From positions 1-47,500 of the forward strand of contig CAJNDS010002729.1 of assembly GCA_905221605.1 (NCBI GenBank): a stretch of 47,500 bases of DNA, written 5' to 3'. Position 1 is the first letter of the stretch; each line of letters starts with the position of its first letter. Under the pieces are notes generated by a model. It was not told the origin of the DNA and did no database searches. It was given only the letters and a program-made list of their open reading frames with translations. This DNA comes from Symbiodinium natans (taxonomy: Eukaryota; Sar; Dinophyceae; Suessiales; Symbiodiniaceae). The position numbers and the translations under genes were made by a program. Below are positions 8,171 through 20,500 of the stretch, piece after piece.

Positions 8171-11100
8171 GCCGCATGAAGGGGTCTAGGGTTTGGGGTT
8201 TTGGGTCTAGGTTTAGGTTTCGGGTTTAGGGTTTAGGATTTAGGGTTTAAGAACTCCCAATCCCCAAAAGCCCGCTTGGAGGTTAAGGGTACTTAGTAAC
8301 TCATCAAAAGTGTAGGATTTAGGGTTGAGGGTTTGGGGTTTAGGTTTTGGGGTGCGCTTGAGAGTTTGGGATTTGCCTGCTTGCACGTCAAGGGTTAACG
8401 GCCTGAGGGTCCAGGACCCTGGAACCCTAAACCCTTACACCCAGGGTTTAGGGTCTAGGGTTTAGGGTTTTGGGGGTTGATATGTTATAGTTATAGAGGG
8501 GCCATAAGAAAATATTCTCAGTACTTCTTCCGACCCCTATATTCGGGTCTTTGTAGGCTCACGATCCCTTTCAGAAAGGTTTCACAGGAGGGACCCAAAC
8601 CCACCCAGCCCATACCCTGAACCCCAAACCCCTAAATCCTGAACACTCAAGCCCAAACCCCAAAACCCTGAATCCCCTAAACCCTCAACCCTAAACCCTA
8701 CACTCAAGCCCAAACCCCAAAACCCTGCCTTCGTTGAGGAAACGTGCAGTTCCTTGCCGCGTCCTGGGATGGTACCTTGGGATCTCAATGGTTTGAGGTT
8801 TAGGGTTTAGGGTTTCGGGGCTGGATGCCCTAGGCTGCTGGGGCCCTTAGGGGTTGGTAGAGGCTGAGAGGAGTGTTGGGCCCAAATATGGTTTGGGATC
8901 ACGGGTTTAGGCTTTAGGGTTTAGGGTTAGGGTTTAGGGCTTAGGGTTTGGGGTTTAGGGTTTAGGGTTTAGGGTTTAGGGTTAGGGTTTAGGGTTTAGG
9001 GTTTAGGGTTTAGGGTTTAGGGTTTAGGGTTTGGGGTTTGGGGTTTGGGGTTTGGGGTTTATGGTTTAGGGTTTAGGGGTCACGGCTTGGTGTTCAAAGT
9101 GAGGAGCTTTGTTATATGGACACGGGGCAAGAAGCAAGAACCGAAGAAACCCGAAGCGCCTAAACGCAAAGCCCTCAACCCTGAACCCTAAACCCTAGGC
9201 CCTAACCCTAACCCTAAACCCTAAACCCTAAACCCTAAACCCTAAACCCTAAGCCCTAAACCCTAAACCCTAAACCCTAAACCCTAAAACCCTAAAGCTG
9301 GGGCGCAGTCACCCCAGTTTGCTGCTGTCTTAGATTGAAGGCTCAGGGTGCCGCGTGTTTAGGGGGGGGGGGGGGGGGGTAGGGTGTATAGGGTTTAGGG
9401 TTTAGGGTTTAGGGTTTAGGATTTAGGGTTTAGGGTTAGGGTTAGGGTGGGTTTGGGCGGTTCAGGGGTTTCAGGATTCTAAGGGGTGAGGGGGTTCAGG
9501 GTTCTTAGGGATGCTGGGGAATAATTTTTTCGTTTTTTGGGCACTTTTAATCCTAAGAACCAGCAAACTTAGATTCTTTGCGCTAGGGTTCGAAGTTCTG
9601 CATGGGGTTTCGAGTTCCGGCGGATTACAAAAAACACGAAAGAAAGCAGCCGGGAGCCCCTGAGCCCAGGTACTTTTTTCCCTTAGAAAGATGTAAACCC
9701 TAAACCCTAAACCCTAAACCCTAAACCCTAAACCCTAAACCCTCCTAAACCTAAACCCAAATCCCAAACCCTAAGCCCCCAAAGCCTAGCCCCCAAACCC
9801 TAACCCCTAAACCCTAAACCTCAACCCTAAGCCCCCAAACCCTAAGCCCCAAACCCTAAACCCTAAATCCCAAACCCTCAAACCCTAAACCTAACCCCAA
9901 ACCCCCAAACCCTGAACCCTAAATCACAACCAGCGCTCAGGAACCGTGCGACTCTACGATGCAGGGACCAGCGTCTTTGGGCAGCTGGAATGCGCGAGCA
10001 TTCTTTCGCTAGGGTTTAGGGTTTAGGGTTTAGGGTTTAGGTTAGGGTTTAGGGTTAGGGTTAGGGTTTAGGTTTAGGGTTTAGGGTTTAGGGTTTGGGG
10101 TTGGGAGCTTGGGGCTTGGGGCTTGGGGCTTGGGGCTTGGGGTTCAGGAGGCTGTGCCTTCAGGTTTTGCCATGCGGAGTCTAAGGGAACCCTAAAGCCT
10201 GAAACCCTAAGCCCTAAAACCCAAACCCTAAACCCTAAACCCTAAACCCTAACCCTAAACCTAAACCCTAAACCCTAAACCCAAAACGCTTAAACCCTAA
10301 ACTCTCTAGGGGGGCAGGGCGTCAAGCCTCTGCGCACTTCAGTGTATACTCATTCGGTAAACCCGAAGCCCTAACCCTTTGAACCCTCAACCCTAAAGCC
10401 AAAACCCCAAACCCCAAACCCCAAACCCCAAACCCTAAACCCTAAACCTCAACCCTAACCGAGTAGTTGGGAGCACGTTCGCGCTTCGGGTTCGGGGGGA
10501 GGTTTCGAAGCATTGGACTGCGCCTACTGTCGGCGGGACTTGGAGCACATGGGGGGGGGGGGGGGGCATTCTTGTACACACGCAAAGAGAGGCCCTAAAC
10601 CCTCAACCCTACACGCTAAGCCCTAAACCCGAAATTTAACTATGGGCCCCTTTTGTTAGAGGTTTCAGGCCTTTCGGCTTCCTTGGCATCGTGCTTCGGG
10701 GGCTTCTTGGCTTTTTCGGCTGTCAGCCTCTTGGCCTTCTTGGCTTAGCGAAACCAAGAAATAGCGAAATAAATTAACAAAAACAAAAAAGCATACAAGA
10801 ACGAAATCTCTAAGGAGCTGTCAGGGAGCCCGAGGAACCCTAAGCCGTAAGCCCTAAACCCCAGGCCTGGCCTAAGCCCTGAACCCTTGCACCCCCAGGG
10901 GGGGCCCGAACTTTGAAACGAAGTCAGATTTTCTAGGTTTAGGGTTTAGGGTTTAGGGTTTTGGGTTTTGGGTTTAGGGTTTAGGTTTGTGGATAAGTCC
11001 GAAGCCACCCCAAACCCTCAGCCCCTGCCTCAGGCCAGCACAAGCAGCCCTTGCCCATCCTGGATACGACCTTCTTCGAGGAGCCCACATCCGACTGCCC

Positions 11101-14100
11101 CCCGCACCCCCCCCCCCCCCACCCCCCATCTGGCAGGGTGGGGTTCAAGAGGGTGCAACCCAAGGTTCCCGAACATCCCCTACTACTCCCTAAGGTACCG
11201 AAGCTTCCCTAAAGGCCCCCGAGCCTTCATGAACCACCCCCCTCCCTTAAAAACCCTATAGCCATCAGAGCACGTTTCGCAAAACAGAAGTTTAGATCAC
11301 TCGCGCCTTCCCGCAGTGCCTTCAGTCGCAGTCCGCTCGAGTTGCGCGCTCAACGCACTGACGCTGTGTGCCACGTCGCCCTTCACCATAAGTCGGTGTA
11401 GGGTTTAGGGTTTATAGGGTTCAAGGATAACCAGCCTCAGAGGCAGTGGTGTGGCACGGCCCTGCCTCGTGTGCTTGGGCGCTGTGCGTAGAAAAGTGCT
11501 TGTGAGGCATGGCCTTGTCTTTCCGCAGCAATTGGGTGAGTGTATACGGGATTTTTTCAAGCATCGGTGAGCGTAGATATGGGGTACCAGTACCCGCAAT
11601 ATCATGCAGTGGATGTGAAATGAGGTGACCGCGTCTCGCGTTCGCAGTCTGCCTGACCCCTGAGCAATGTTTTTGGTTTAGCTGCGGGGTTCCCTGAAGC
11701 CTTAAACCCTAAACCCTAAACCCTAAACCCTGAACCCTAAACCCCAAACCCCCCACCCCGGCACGAGGACTCGCTCAAGTGCGTCGCCGCTGGTCTTTCG
11801 AAGAAGGTCATGCTGTCGGACGCCCGCCGCAACTCATGTGGGGCCCCCCTCCCCCTTCCCCTGTAGGGCTTGTAGGGTTTAGAGTAGGCTTTGGGGTTTC
11901 GCGTTTGGGCTTTAGGGGGATGTAAAGGGTGTTTGTAAGGCCTATAGGGTTTGGAGGGGGCCTTGAAGGGTTTGTAGGGCTTCTGGGCTCTAAACCTTAG
12001 ACCCCACAAGTATTCCCTACGTACTAATGTCGGTTTTTGATTCTTGGGGGTACCTGGGTTCAGGGTTTAGGGTGGCTACAGTCCTTGCTCGTTTGGGTTT
12101 CGGGTTTGGGTTTATGGTTTAGGGTTTAGGGTTTAGGGTTTAGGGTGTAGGGTTTAGGGTTTAGGGTTTAGGGTTTAGGGTTTAGGGTTTAGGGCTAAGC
12201 GCCCAGGACTTCTCCAGCCATCGTGACACGTGCATCGGAGAGCATGGTGAGGACTGGGCGAAGAGAGGGCTTAACCCTAAACCCTCAACCCTAAACCCTA
12301 AACCCTAAGCTCTAAACCCTAAACCCCAAACCCTAAACCCTAAACCCTAACCCGAAACCCTGCCCTGAGCCCTGAATCCTTAAACCACAGGTTAGTTGGG
12401 TCAGCGGGTTTGCAGGGCCTAGTGTGTCGTCTGCCCAAGCCCCAAACGCAAGGGACACCTGAAGCCGCGAACCCTAAACCCTAAACCCTAAACCCTAAAC
12501 CCTAAACCCTAAACCCTAAACCCTAAACCCTAAACCCTAAACCCTAAACCCTAAACCCTAAACCCTAAGCCCTAAGCCCTAAACCCTAAGCCCTAAACAT
12601 TTCAAAAGAACACCTTAAGCCCCGAACCCCAAGTCCGAAGTCCTAAAGCCTTAAACCCTCAACAAAAACCGAAGATCTAAGGGTAGTTTCATGGGCCCAT
12701 ACTAAGGGTATGCAAGGAGTGTATAAGGAGTATATAAGGAGTATGTAAGGAGTAAGGAGTGTATAAGGAGTATATAAGGAGTATGTAAGGAGTAAGGAGT
12801 GTAGAAGGAGTATATAAGGAGTATGCAAGGAGTGTATAAGGAGTATGTAAGGAGTGTACAAGGAGTATACAAGGAGTGTAATAAGGGTCCCCCTTTAAGG
12901 GCCCATGTCAAGGGTACACAAGGAGTGCATAAGGGGTCCCCCTTCAAGAGGCCTTCATTCAAGGGACCGTGTAACTTCCTTTGAGATAGAAGCCCTAAAC
13001 CCTAAACCCTAAACCCTAAACCCTAAGCCCTAAACCCTAAACCCTAAGCCCTAAAGGGTACACAAGGAGATAGAAGCCCTGAAGAAAAGAAGCCCTGAAG
13101 ATATTCAAAGCAACGCACTTTGTTCAGCGTGCGGGGCTTGTAGGTAAGCTCGGGGTTTGGGGTTGAAGGGTTTGGGACTTATTAGGGCTGATATCCTCAA
13201 GGCGTGCACCCTGAGCCCCTAAACCTGTACTGCCTCAGCTTGGCCATACGATGCCAAGACCTCAACCCCTAAACCGTAAACCCTAAACCCTAAACCCTAA
13301 ACCCTAAACCCTAAACCCGAAACCCTAAACCCTAAACCCTAAACCCTAAACCTTAAACCCCAAAACCCGTAGATACGCCCTCTAGGGGCTCGGTTGTACT
13401 CTTGGAAATTGGGGATCCTCCAAGGGAATATAAGGGCCAGGAGCCTTCCGAGTATGACTCCGTCGGCTTCCTCCTTCCCCTCCCCCAACAAACCTAAACC
13501 CTAAACCCTAAACCCTAAACCCTAAACCCTAAACCCTAAACCCTAAACCCTAAACCCTAAACCCTAAACCCTAAACCCTAAACCCTAAACCCTAAACCCT
13601 AACCCTAAACCCTAAACCCTAAACCCTAAACCCTAAACCCTAAACCCTAAACCCTAAACCCTGAAAGCCACACGAAGCCCAACAAGCCACCCAACCAGCC
13701 GCGCTTGAAACCCTGATCGTCTACATGTCCTAAACCCAAAACCCCAAACCCTCAACCCTAAACCCTAAACCCTGAACCCTAAACCCTCAACCCTGAACCC
13801 GAAACCCGCAACCCTTGAGCCCCAGTCCCCCAAACCCCACACCTGCAGGCGGTAAAATGCCTGGAGTTCGACAGCATGTTTCTTGGACGGCCATGTAGGC
13901 TAAACGCGAAAAACAAACATGTTCCTTATGAGGGCAATCTATTTTCTATGTTATTCGTTTTTGGGGGGGCTTAAGCAAGTAGTAGTAGGGCTTGCTACTT
14001 CGGCTTCTTTGCGTCGCTTTGTTTCAGTGTCTTGAGTTCTTGTTTTGGTGGGTTTAGGGTCAGCGGGTTGGGGGCTGGAGTAACCCTAGACCCTTAACCC

Positions 14101-14555
14101 TAAGCCCTAAATCCTAGACCCTAAACCGTATCCCGAAACTGAAGCTTTTCGAGTTGGGCGGTTCGCTTTTATACTTTGAGACCCAGCGAAAGCCCTGAAA
14201 CCTAACCTTACACCTTGAGGGTTTAGGGCTTTAGTGTTTACAGGTTGGCGTTTGGGGTTTAGGGCGAGCTTAGGTATCAAAACTGGCACGAACCAAATCT
14301 TAAGGGACTCTGAAATCTAGGTAGCTGAGCCTTAAACCCTAAACCCTAAACCCTAAACCCGAAACCCTAAACCCTTAACCCTTAATGCTTGTTTGGGGTT
14401 CTGGGCTCCCTTGAACGAAGCAAAGCAACCCCAAGAAGGGGGGCTCCCCAAAATCCTAAACCCCAAGCCCTAAACCCCTAAGCCCTAAGCCCTGAACCCT
14501 AAACCTTGGATGCCCTTTAATTAGGTTTTAGGGTTTAGGGTTTAGGGTTTAGGGT

Positions 14556-14587
<32 letters not shown>

Positions 14588-17500
14588 GGTTTAGGGTTTA
14601 GGGTTTAGGGTTTAGGGTTTAGGGTTTAGGCTTTAGGCTTTAGGGTTTAGAGGGTATACTAACAGTCCTCAATTAGGGATCAGAATAGGGCTATCAAGGA
14701 CTGTTAGTATAAGGGGGAACATCCCAACCGAAACCCTTATTGCAATATGGTTACTGGGCGAGCAAGGATTTCGTTCCCAGACCTCAAGCCGCAAGACACT
14801 AACGTAGGGTTAAGGGTTAAGGGTTAAGGGTTCAGAGTTAAGGGTTTAGGGTTTAGGGTTTAGGGCACCTGAACCCTGAACGGCAACCCCGTTCTTAAAC
14901 GCTTCGCTGCAAAGATCTGAACTCCAGCCCGAAACTTCAATCCTAATCCTAAACCCTAAACTCTAAACCCTACACCCTAAACACTACTTATTTAAGGGGT
15001 AAAAGGAGGGACCCCTAGAAGGGGCGCCACTTCCAAGGTGTACGCGCGCGCGCTTCCAAGGTGCACGCGCCGTCTGTGTCCAAGGTGCACGCGCAACGTT
15101 GGGGACCTGCGCAGGGCCGAGTGTTCTTGCACCCTGAAGCCTCAACCGCAAACCCTTAACCCTAAGGCCCAAGCCTGAAAACCCCTGAAAGCCCTCTCCG
15201 ACCCGTGCCACCCAAACGAGCGTCGGGCTTGTTTGGGTGCCAAGATCCCTGAACTTAACCTTAAACCTCAAACCCCAGACCCCAAACCAAACCTTGGACC
15301 CCAAACCCTAGACTCTAAACCCCGAAGCCTCAAGTCTGAAGCCTAGAACCCTAAATCCTAAAGCTAAAACCCTTAACCCTAACCCCTGAACCCCTAAAGC
15401 CAAAACCCTAAACACTAAACCCAAAACCCTTAAACTGTTTGAGACGATGCCAGTCAAATTCTTCCGAAAGCTTACCGAGGTCATGAATCCATCTCCACGC
15501 TGAACACTGACATCCCACGCAAGACCCATGCCCCTAAACCTTCAACCCAGGGCCCCGAACTTTACAATTCACATTCGGACCGCCTCTTGGCCTCCTGTTC
15601 TCGCGCGATGCTCTTCAGCGACATCGGCATTGCCAGCAGCAGCGGCCCTAACAATGAGCGGCCTCAGACTAAGGACTCACGGGACATTGAAGGATCTGTA
15701 ACAGAGAGTTCTTCGGCTTTCAGTCACTTGCACTAACCGAAACATCCTAGCATGTGTGGGTGCCCAGAGCTGCAACCACCCGGAATTGTGTGAGTCGAGT
15801 TTGGCAATGCTAGGACTATGATGCCCAAACCTCCAACTGGGTGCTGCTGAAGCATGGGGTCGCCAGAAGCTACAGGAACCCCCTACAAACCTCACCCAAG
15901 CCCCTTTCAGGAACCGCTCCGTCTTTCAGTGCCTGGATCCTTCGCCCGCATTGGCCTCAGGATGGCTTCAAGCCTTCCGGAAGTCGGTGTTGGGCTATGG
16001 CTTCGGCATTGACCAGCGCAGCCCAGCTGCCATCGAAGCAGTGGTGGATCGCCCGGCCCCGCAAAGGGTTTAGGGTTGAGGGTCGAGGGTCCAGGGTTGG
16101 GGATTGGGGGTTGGGGGCTGGGGGCTGGGGGTTGAGGGTTTCGGGTTCAGGGTTTAGGGCTTAGGGCTCAGGAAGGGTTTTGGGTCTAGGGTTTAGGGTT
16201 TAGCGTGGGGGATGTAACGTTCCAGGGTGTTTTGAGGGTGGAGGGTGTGGCCAGGAGCATGTAGCCTTAAGGTCCCCGTGGCCAAATGGTCAAAAAGGAG
16301 GGCGAGCTTGAATGCCTGAGCTGAGCCGCAAAGGGGTTCCTGTCTGTTGAGTTTGGGCCCAAAGTATATGCTCCTGAGGCATTGCGAACCTTCAAGCCTT
16401 GCAACCTTAAACCCTGGACCCTGAAGACTACCTGGGGAACCTTGCGGTTTGGTGAATGTTTCCGTCACAAAACAATCGGCGCTCAAACACACACATCGTG
16501 TTTCCGTTTGGGTGTCCCCAGACACATATATTCTGGCCGTTTATATTCTCAGGCCCTAAGCTCCAGCGGGTCCACACTTGTTCTGCTTGTTGACCTTTTG
16601 GCTGAGCAGGCAGGCATGCCCGCAACATGAGCAGCAGGTCAGCAGCAGCAGCAGTACCAGCAGCAGGTCTAGCAGCAGCAACACCCGTAGTTTTAAAGCA
16701 ATCAATGATCGCCGCATCAGTTTTAAACCAATGAATGATCGCCACCGCAGATAGAGTGGCCTGAGGACAACCTTGAGATCAGCTGCAGTCGTGCCAGCGG
16801 CTGTCGGCGCTCAGTCAGCAGGCTCGGCGGAAGACCCGACAGGCCCGTCTTCCGACAGGCCCCTCGGGACCTCTGCTGAGACCGGTCGGCAGCCGCTGTC
16901 ATGGCGGAGGAAGATGCTGAGTTTAAGAAGGCCAGGCAGTGCAACTTGCAGTCTGAAAGCTCGGTTGGGGGGGTTTTAAGTCCACGGGCCCCAAGGGACA
17001 CGGTTTTCCCCCTCAACTGCTTTGTCGTAGAGACGACTGTACACTTATGTTGCTCATTTTCTATGAATCCTTTAGGCGAGGGCAAGAACTTCCATACAAG
17101 AGCTCTGTCCCCTGATCAGGCATGGGAGGATTTCATCACTGACCTCGGAGCTGGCCGCTTCAACTCCGTGCGGCTGTTGGGCGCCGGTGGAATGGGCGCA
17201 GCGTTCGTCTTCCGGAGTGCGGAAGACTTCGGAGAACGCGCGCTGAAGGTGCAATTGGCACCTGCAGCCTCGGAGACGGGGCCAACCAGCGCCGAAATCC
17301 GCCAGGCCGGAGGATTCTTTCGCTAATTTGAGTTTGGTCAAAAAATATTTCCGGGGGGCAATTTCGTAACATGCGTGCCAGGGGCAGTTTAGGGATTAGG
17401 ATGTACAAAATCACGGACCTGCAAGTGCCAGGAAGCTCAGTTGATGGAAGCATTGAGACACCCTAACATGGTGCAGATCTATGAGTGGGGTCGAATCAGG

Positions 17501-20500
17501 GGACGCTCGGCTGAAACCAGCACATATTCGGGGTGCAGGGTGAGTGTTTTCGGATATCAGGAATCTGAACACTACACTGGGGCTAGTAGGGCTGCGCGGC
17601 GAGGAATCCACTACATATCCATGGAGCTGCTGCAGTCCGACTTGTATGTCACGATCGCAGAGAGTGGCGCTTTCGGCATGGAGCGAGCGGCCTCCGTTCT
17701 GGGCCAGCTGTTGAGCGCGCTGCTGTACATCCATGGACAGGACCGATGCTGGGGTTTAGGGTTTAGGGCTTCGGGCGTAGGTTTTATTAGGGTTGTATTG
17801 TTAGACCCTGAAAACCCAAATCCCCAGGCCTTAAAGAAACCAGGCAAAGCCCTAAACTCAAAAGTCCCAGGGAATGCCGAATACACACGCCCAAGGCCTC
17901 TTTCAAACCTCAACTGTTCACCATCACATGGCCGCTAAATCAAAGAGGATCTCATGCACAGGGACGTCAAGACGCAGAATATTTTCTTGAGCGGCCATGT
18001 GGCAAAGCTGGGAGATCTTGGGCTGGTCTGTCCGAGTTGTGAGGCAGAGTAATTCGCCAATCCCGCCAAAGCCCAAAGCGTAAACCCCGTCCCGCCATGT
18101 CATCCCCTCCTCGTACTTGACTTCCCCTGTCTGCAGGGTGACAGCGTCGCTGGCACGCCAAACTATTTACCCTGGGCGATGTGGCACGCTGAAGAGCCAA
18201 TGTCGCCGCGGGCTGATCAGTTCGGCGCAGCGTGTGTTTTGCGCCGTGGCTAGAACGTGTCAATCTAGCGTTTGGCCTTATGAAGCTATAGTCAGACTCA
18301 GTCCCTGTCAAGCCGACACCAAATTGAGACGTAGACCCAACTTCAGTGACCCGACGTTGCTCTTGCGTCCAGGTATGAGATGGTGGAGGCCGTGATGGCT
18401 GCGTGCACCACCGCACATGGCAGTCGCACGGCGGCCTGCTGTCATGGGCATTGGACGAGCTGTTCGGGCCTCGACTGCAGATCAAGCCAGTGGCCGCTCA
18501 GCTGTTTAGCGGCGCCCCACCAACCGAGACAGGCTCAGGGGCCGCGGCGGAGCGAGCCATCAAAAAGGCACAATGGCTCGGGGCAGCGATGAGGCTGGAG
18601 GTGCGGCCGTCATAACTCCTTCTCTCATAAACGAAGCCAACAAGCGCCGGCGTCGCCGCCGAATGGCGGCCAAGCAGCGCGTTGCAGGTCCTGCTGAGGA
18701 CCAGGCGGGCCGTTATGCAATGTAAATCCTCGGCGTATTATCACACTTAGTTCGCCCGCCCCCTGCATCATTCTGAACCAGGCAGTGTTGCCTACCGTAT
18801 TCGAAGATATTTTATATTTACATCCCCTGCACCAGGCAGCCTCGCCCCCGAGTCCGCGTTCAGGTCCAGCGGCAGGCGCGGCCGACGAGGCCCGCAGTGA
18901 GGGGTCCCGCTGCTGTCATCTGCCGGAGCTGCTTTCGGTGCTGGCGCAGATGGACGAAGTATTGAAGTCCTCAACCCGATTTGTAAGCCCTTAGACCAAA
19001 GTCCCGCCCCCTGAACCAGGCAGCGTCACCGCCCCCGTTGCCAGGTCCAGTGGCAGCCGCCGTTGACCAGGAGGCCCGACTTCGGTGCAGCGAGGACCAG
19101 GAGGTTCTCGGGACAAATCCAAGCCCTGAACCAAACACTCACCCAAGCCCTAAACCCTAGAAACCCTAAAAACCCTCACCGACTCGTGGCACCCAAACGA
19201 GCGCGGGGCTCGTTTGGGTGCATGATCCTGGAAGTTAGCCCTAAACCCTGCACCCTAAAGCCTAAAGCTTAAACCCTGAAGTCCAAAGCCTGAACCCTAA
19301 ACCCTAAACCCTAAACCTCTCAGGACACATCCAAGCCCTGAGCCAAGCACTCAGAGTACTCCCGCTCCCTGAATCAGGCAGCGTCGGCCGCGAGTCCACT
19401 GGCAGCCAAGGCAGCCATGGCCCTCGATGAGGCCGGCAATTCCCTGACGGCGTCCCGGAAGCCGAACACGTAGGTCAATCCGGACTCGCAACCCGTGTCT
19501 CCGTCCTCATAGGCTGCCACAAAGCTTGCGGAGTCTGCACGCTGTTGGGACATGTTGACGCAGGACGGGTCGCTGACCAGGACATCGGCCTGCGGCGGTC
19601 GCACTGGCGCAGCCCCGGCTTGCAGAATGTTGGTGACCGAAAATTATTGGTTGGCGCCAGAAAATCTTCAGCAACATGGTGCTACCGAGAGGGACCTGGA
19701 AGCTTTTTCCATGGCAAACAGCGCTTCTTGTATGCGTGGGTGTTTGAAGCTCCCGTGCTATGGGACACGCCTGCACCGTACAAACAATCGCCAAGCGTGC
19801 GTTGGACCGTTTTGGAAGCCGCAGCCCCATCTCGGTCAGTGGCCGCGCCGAGTTCTTCGGAGAATGAGCTGGAGAGAGGCGTCGAGCAAAAGTGTCAGGC
19901 AATCCCCCTGCTAGGTCCGAAAGCGATTGTTGCTTGCAAAGAAATGCACCGCCCTAGCTCTCAGGCAAGGAGTGGAGCCGCGCTCCGCCTTGGTCCTCTA
20001 CAACACCACGCTCAACCGCGCGGAAGGAATGCTGCATGTCCTGGACGTCCAGGAATTCGCCTCAGTCCAGGCAGCGGAGGAGTACGTCTGCAAGCAGAAA
20101 TGGTACTGCGCATGCATGCCGCGCGGCAAAGGACCCATTTATGTGCTCCAAGTGCAGGCGGAAAGCTGGTTGCAACCGGTGCCCGGGACCTTGCAGACGC
20201 GAGCACTCCGTCCAGCGGCCTGCAATATCCAAACAATGCGCAGCCGCCGGCCCACGCAAAGCCTGGCCGACACAGCCTTACAGGGAGCAGCGCCGGCCAT
20301 GTCCTTGTATGCTTCTTGCCAACACTTCGTGGACAGGTTATGCGTGGAGGATGTCAAGAAGCTGCAAGCAAACCTGGCTCTTCTGGATGACTGGATGGTT
20401 GCGTAATACGCACAGCGTCACGTGCTCCGGCTTGGACACGTGCGTACCGGTGATGCAGCACACGTTAGCCGCCTTGAACGCCCGGTTTGATGTGAGCGTC

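Larger units (their letters stand above)
11081..13440 (+). other. BUB3 introns 4-7 (around exons 5-7)
   Basis: Intron 4 (11081-11767) has unique DNA 11260-11690 and CCCTAAA at 11700-11752. Intron 5 (11819-12206) carries TTTAGGG 12105-12195. Intron 6 (12247-12415) carries CCCTAAA 12272-12360. Intron 7 (12439-13440) carries CCCTAAA 12473-12590, the AAGGAGT minisatellite 12714-12880, and CCCTAAA 12990-13055 and 13270-13365. Confidence 0.7.

Noticed and set aside
10502-10550. BUB3 exon reading EALDCAYCRRDLEHM
   Set aside because: Exon 3 to exon 4 already supplies this part of the propeller in phase, and the island cannot be placed without a frame break.
11325-11390. BUB3 WD2 exon reading AFSRSPLELRAQRTDAVCHV
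   Set aside because: It resembles WD2 but would duplicate exon 5 and breaks phase; exons 4 and 5 join directly with better spacing.
12643-12962. Minus-strand ORFs rich in Tyr/Leu/Thr
   Set aside because: Artefact of the AAGGAGTRTAT minisatellite.
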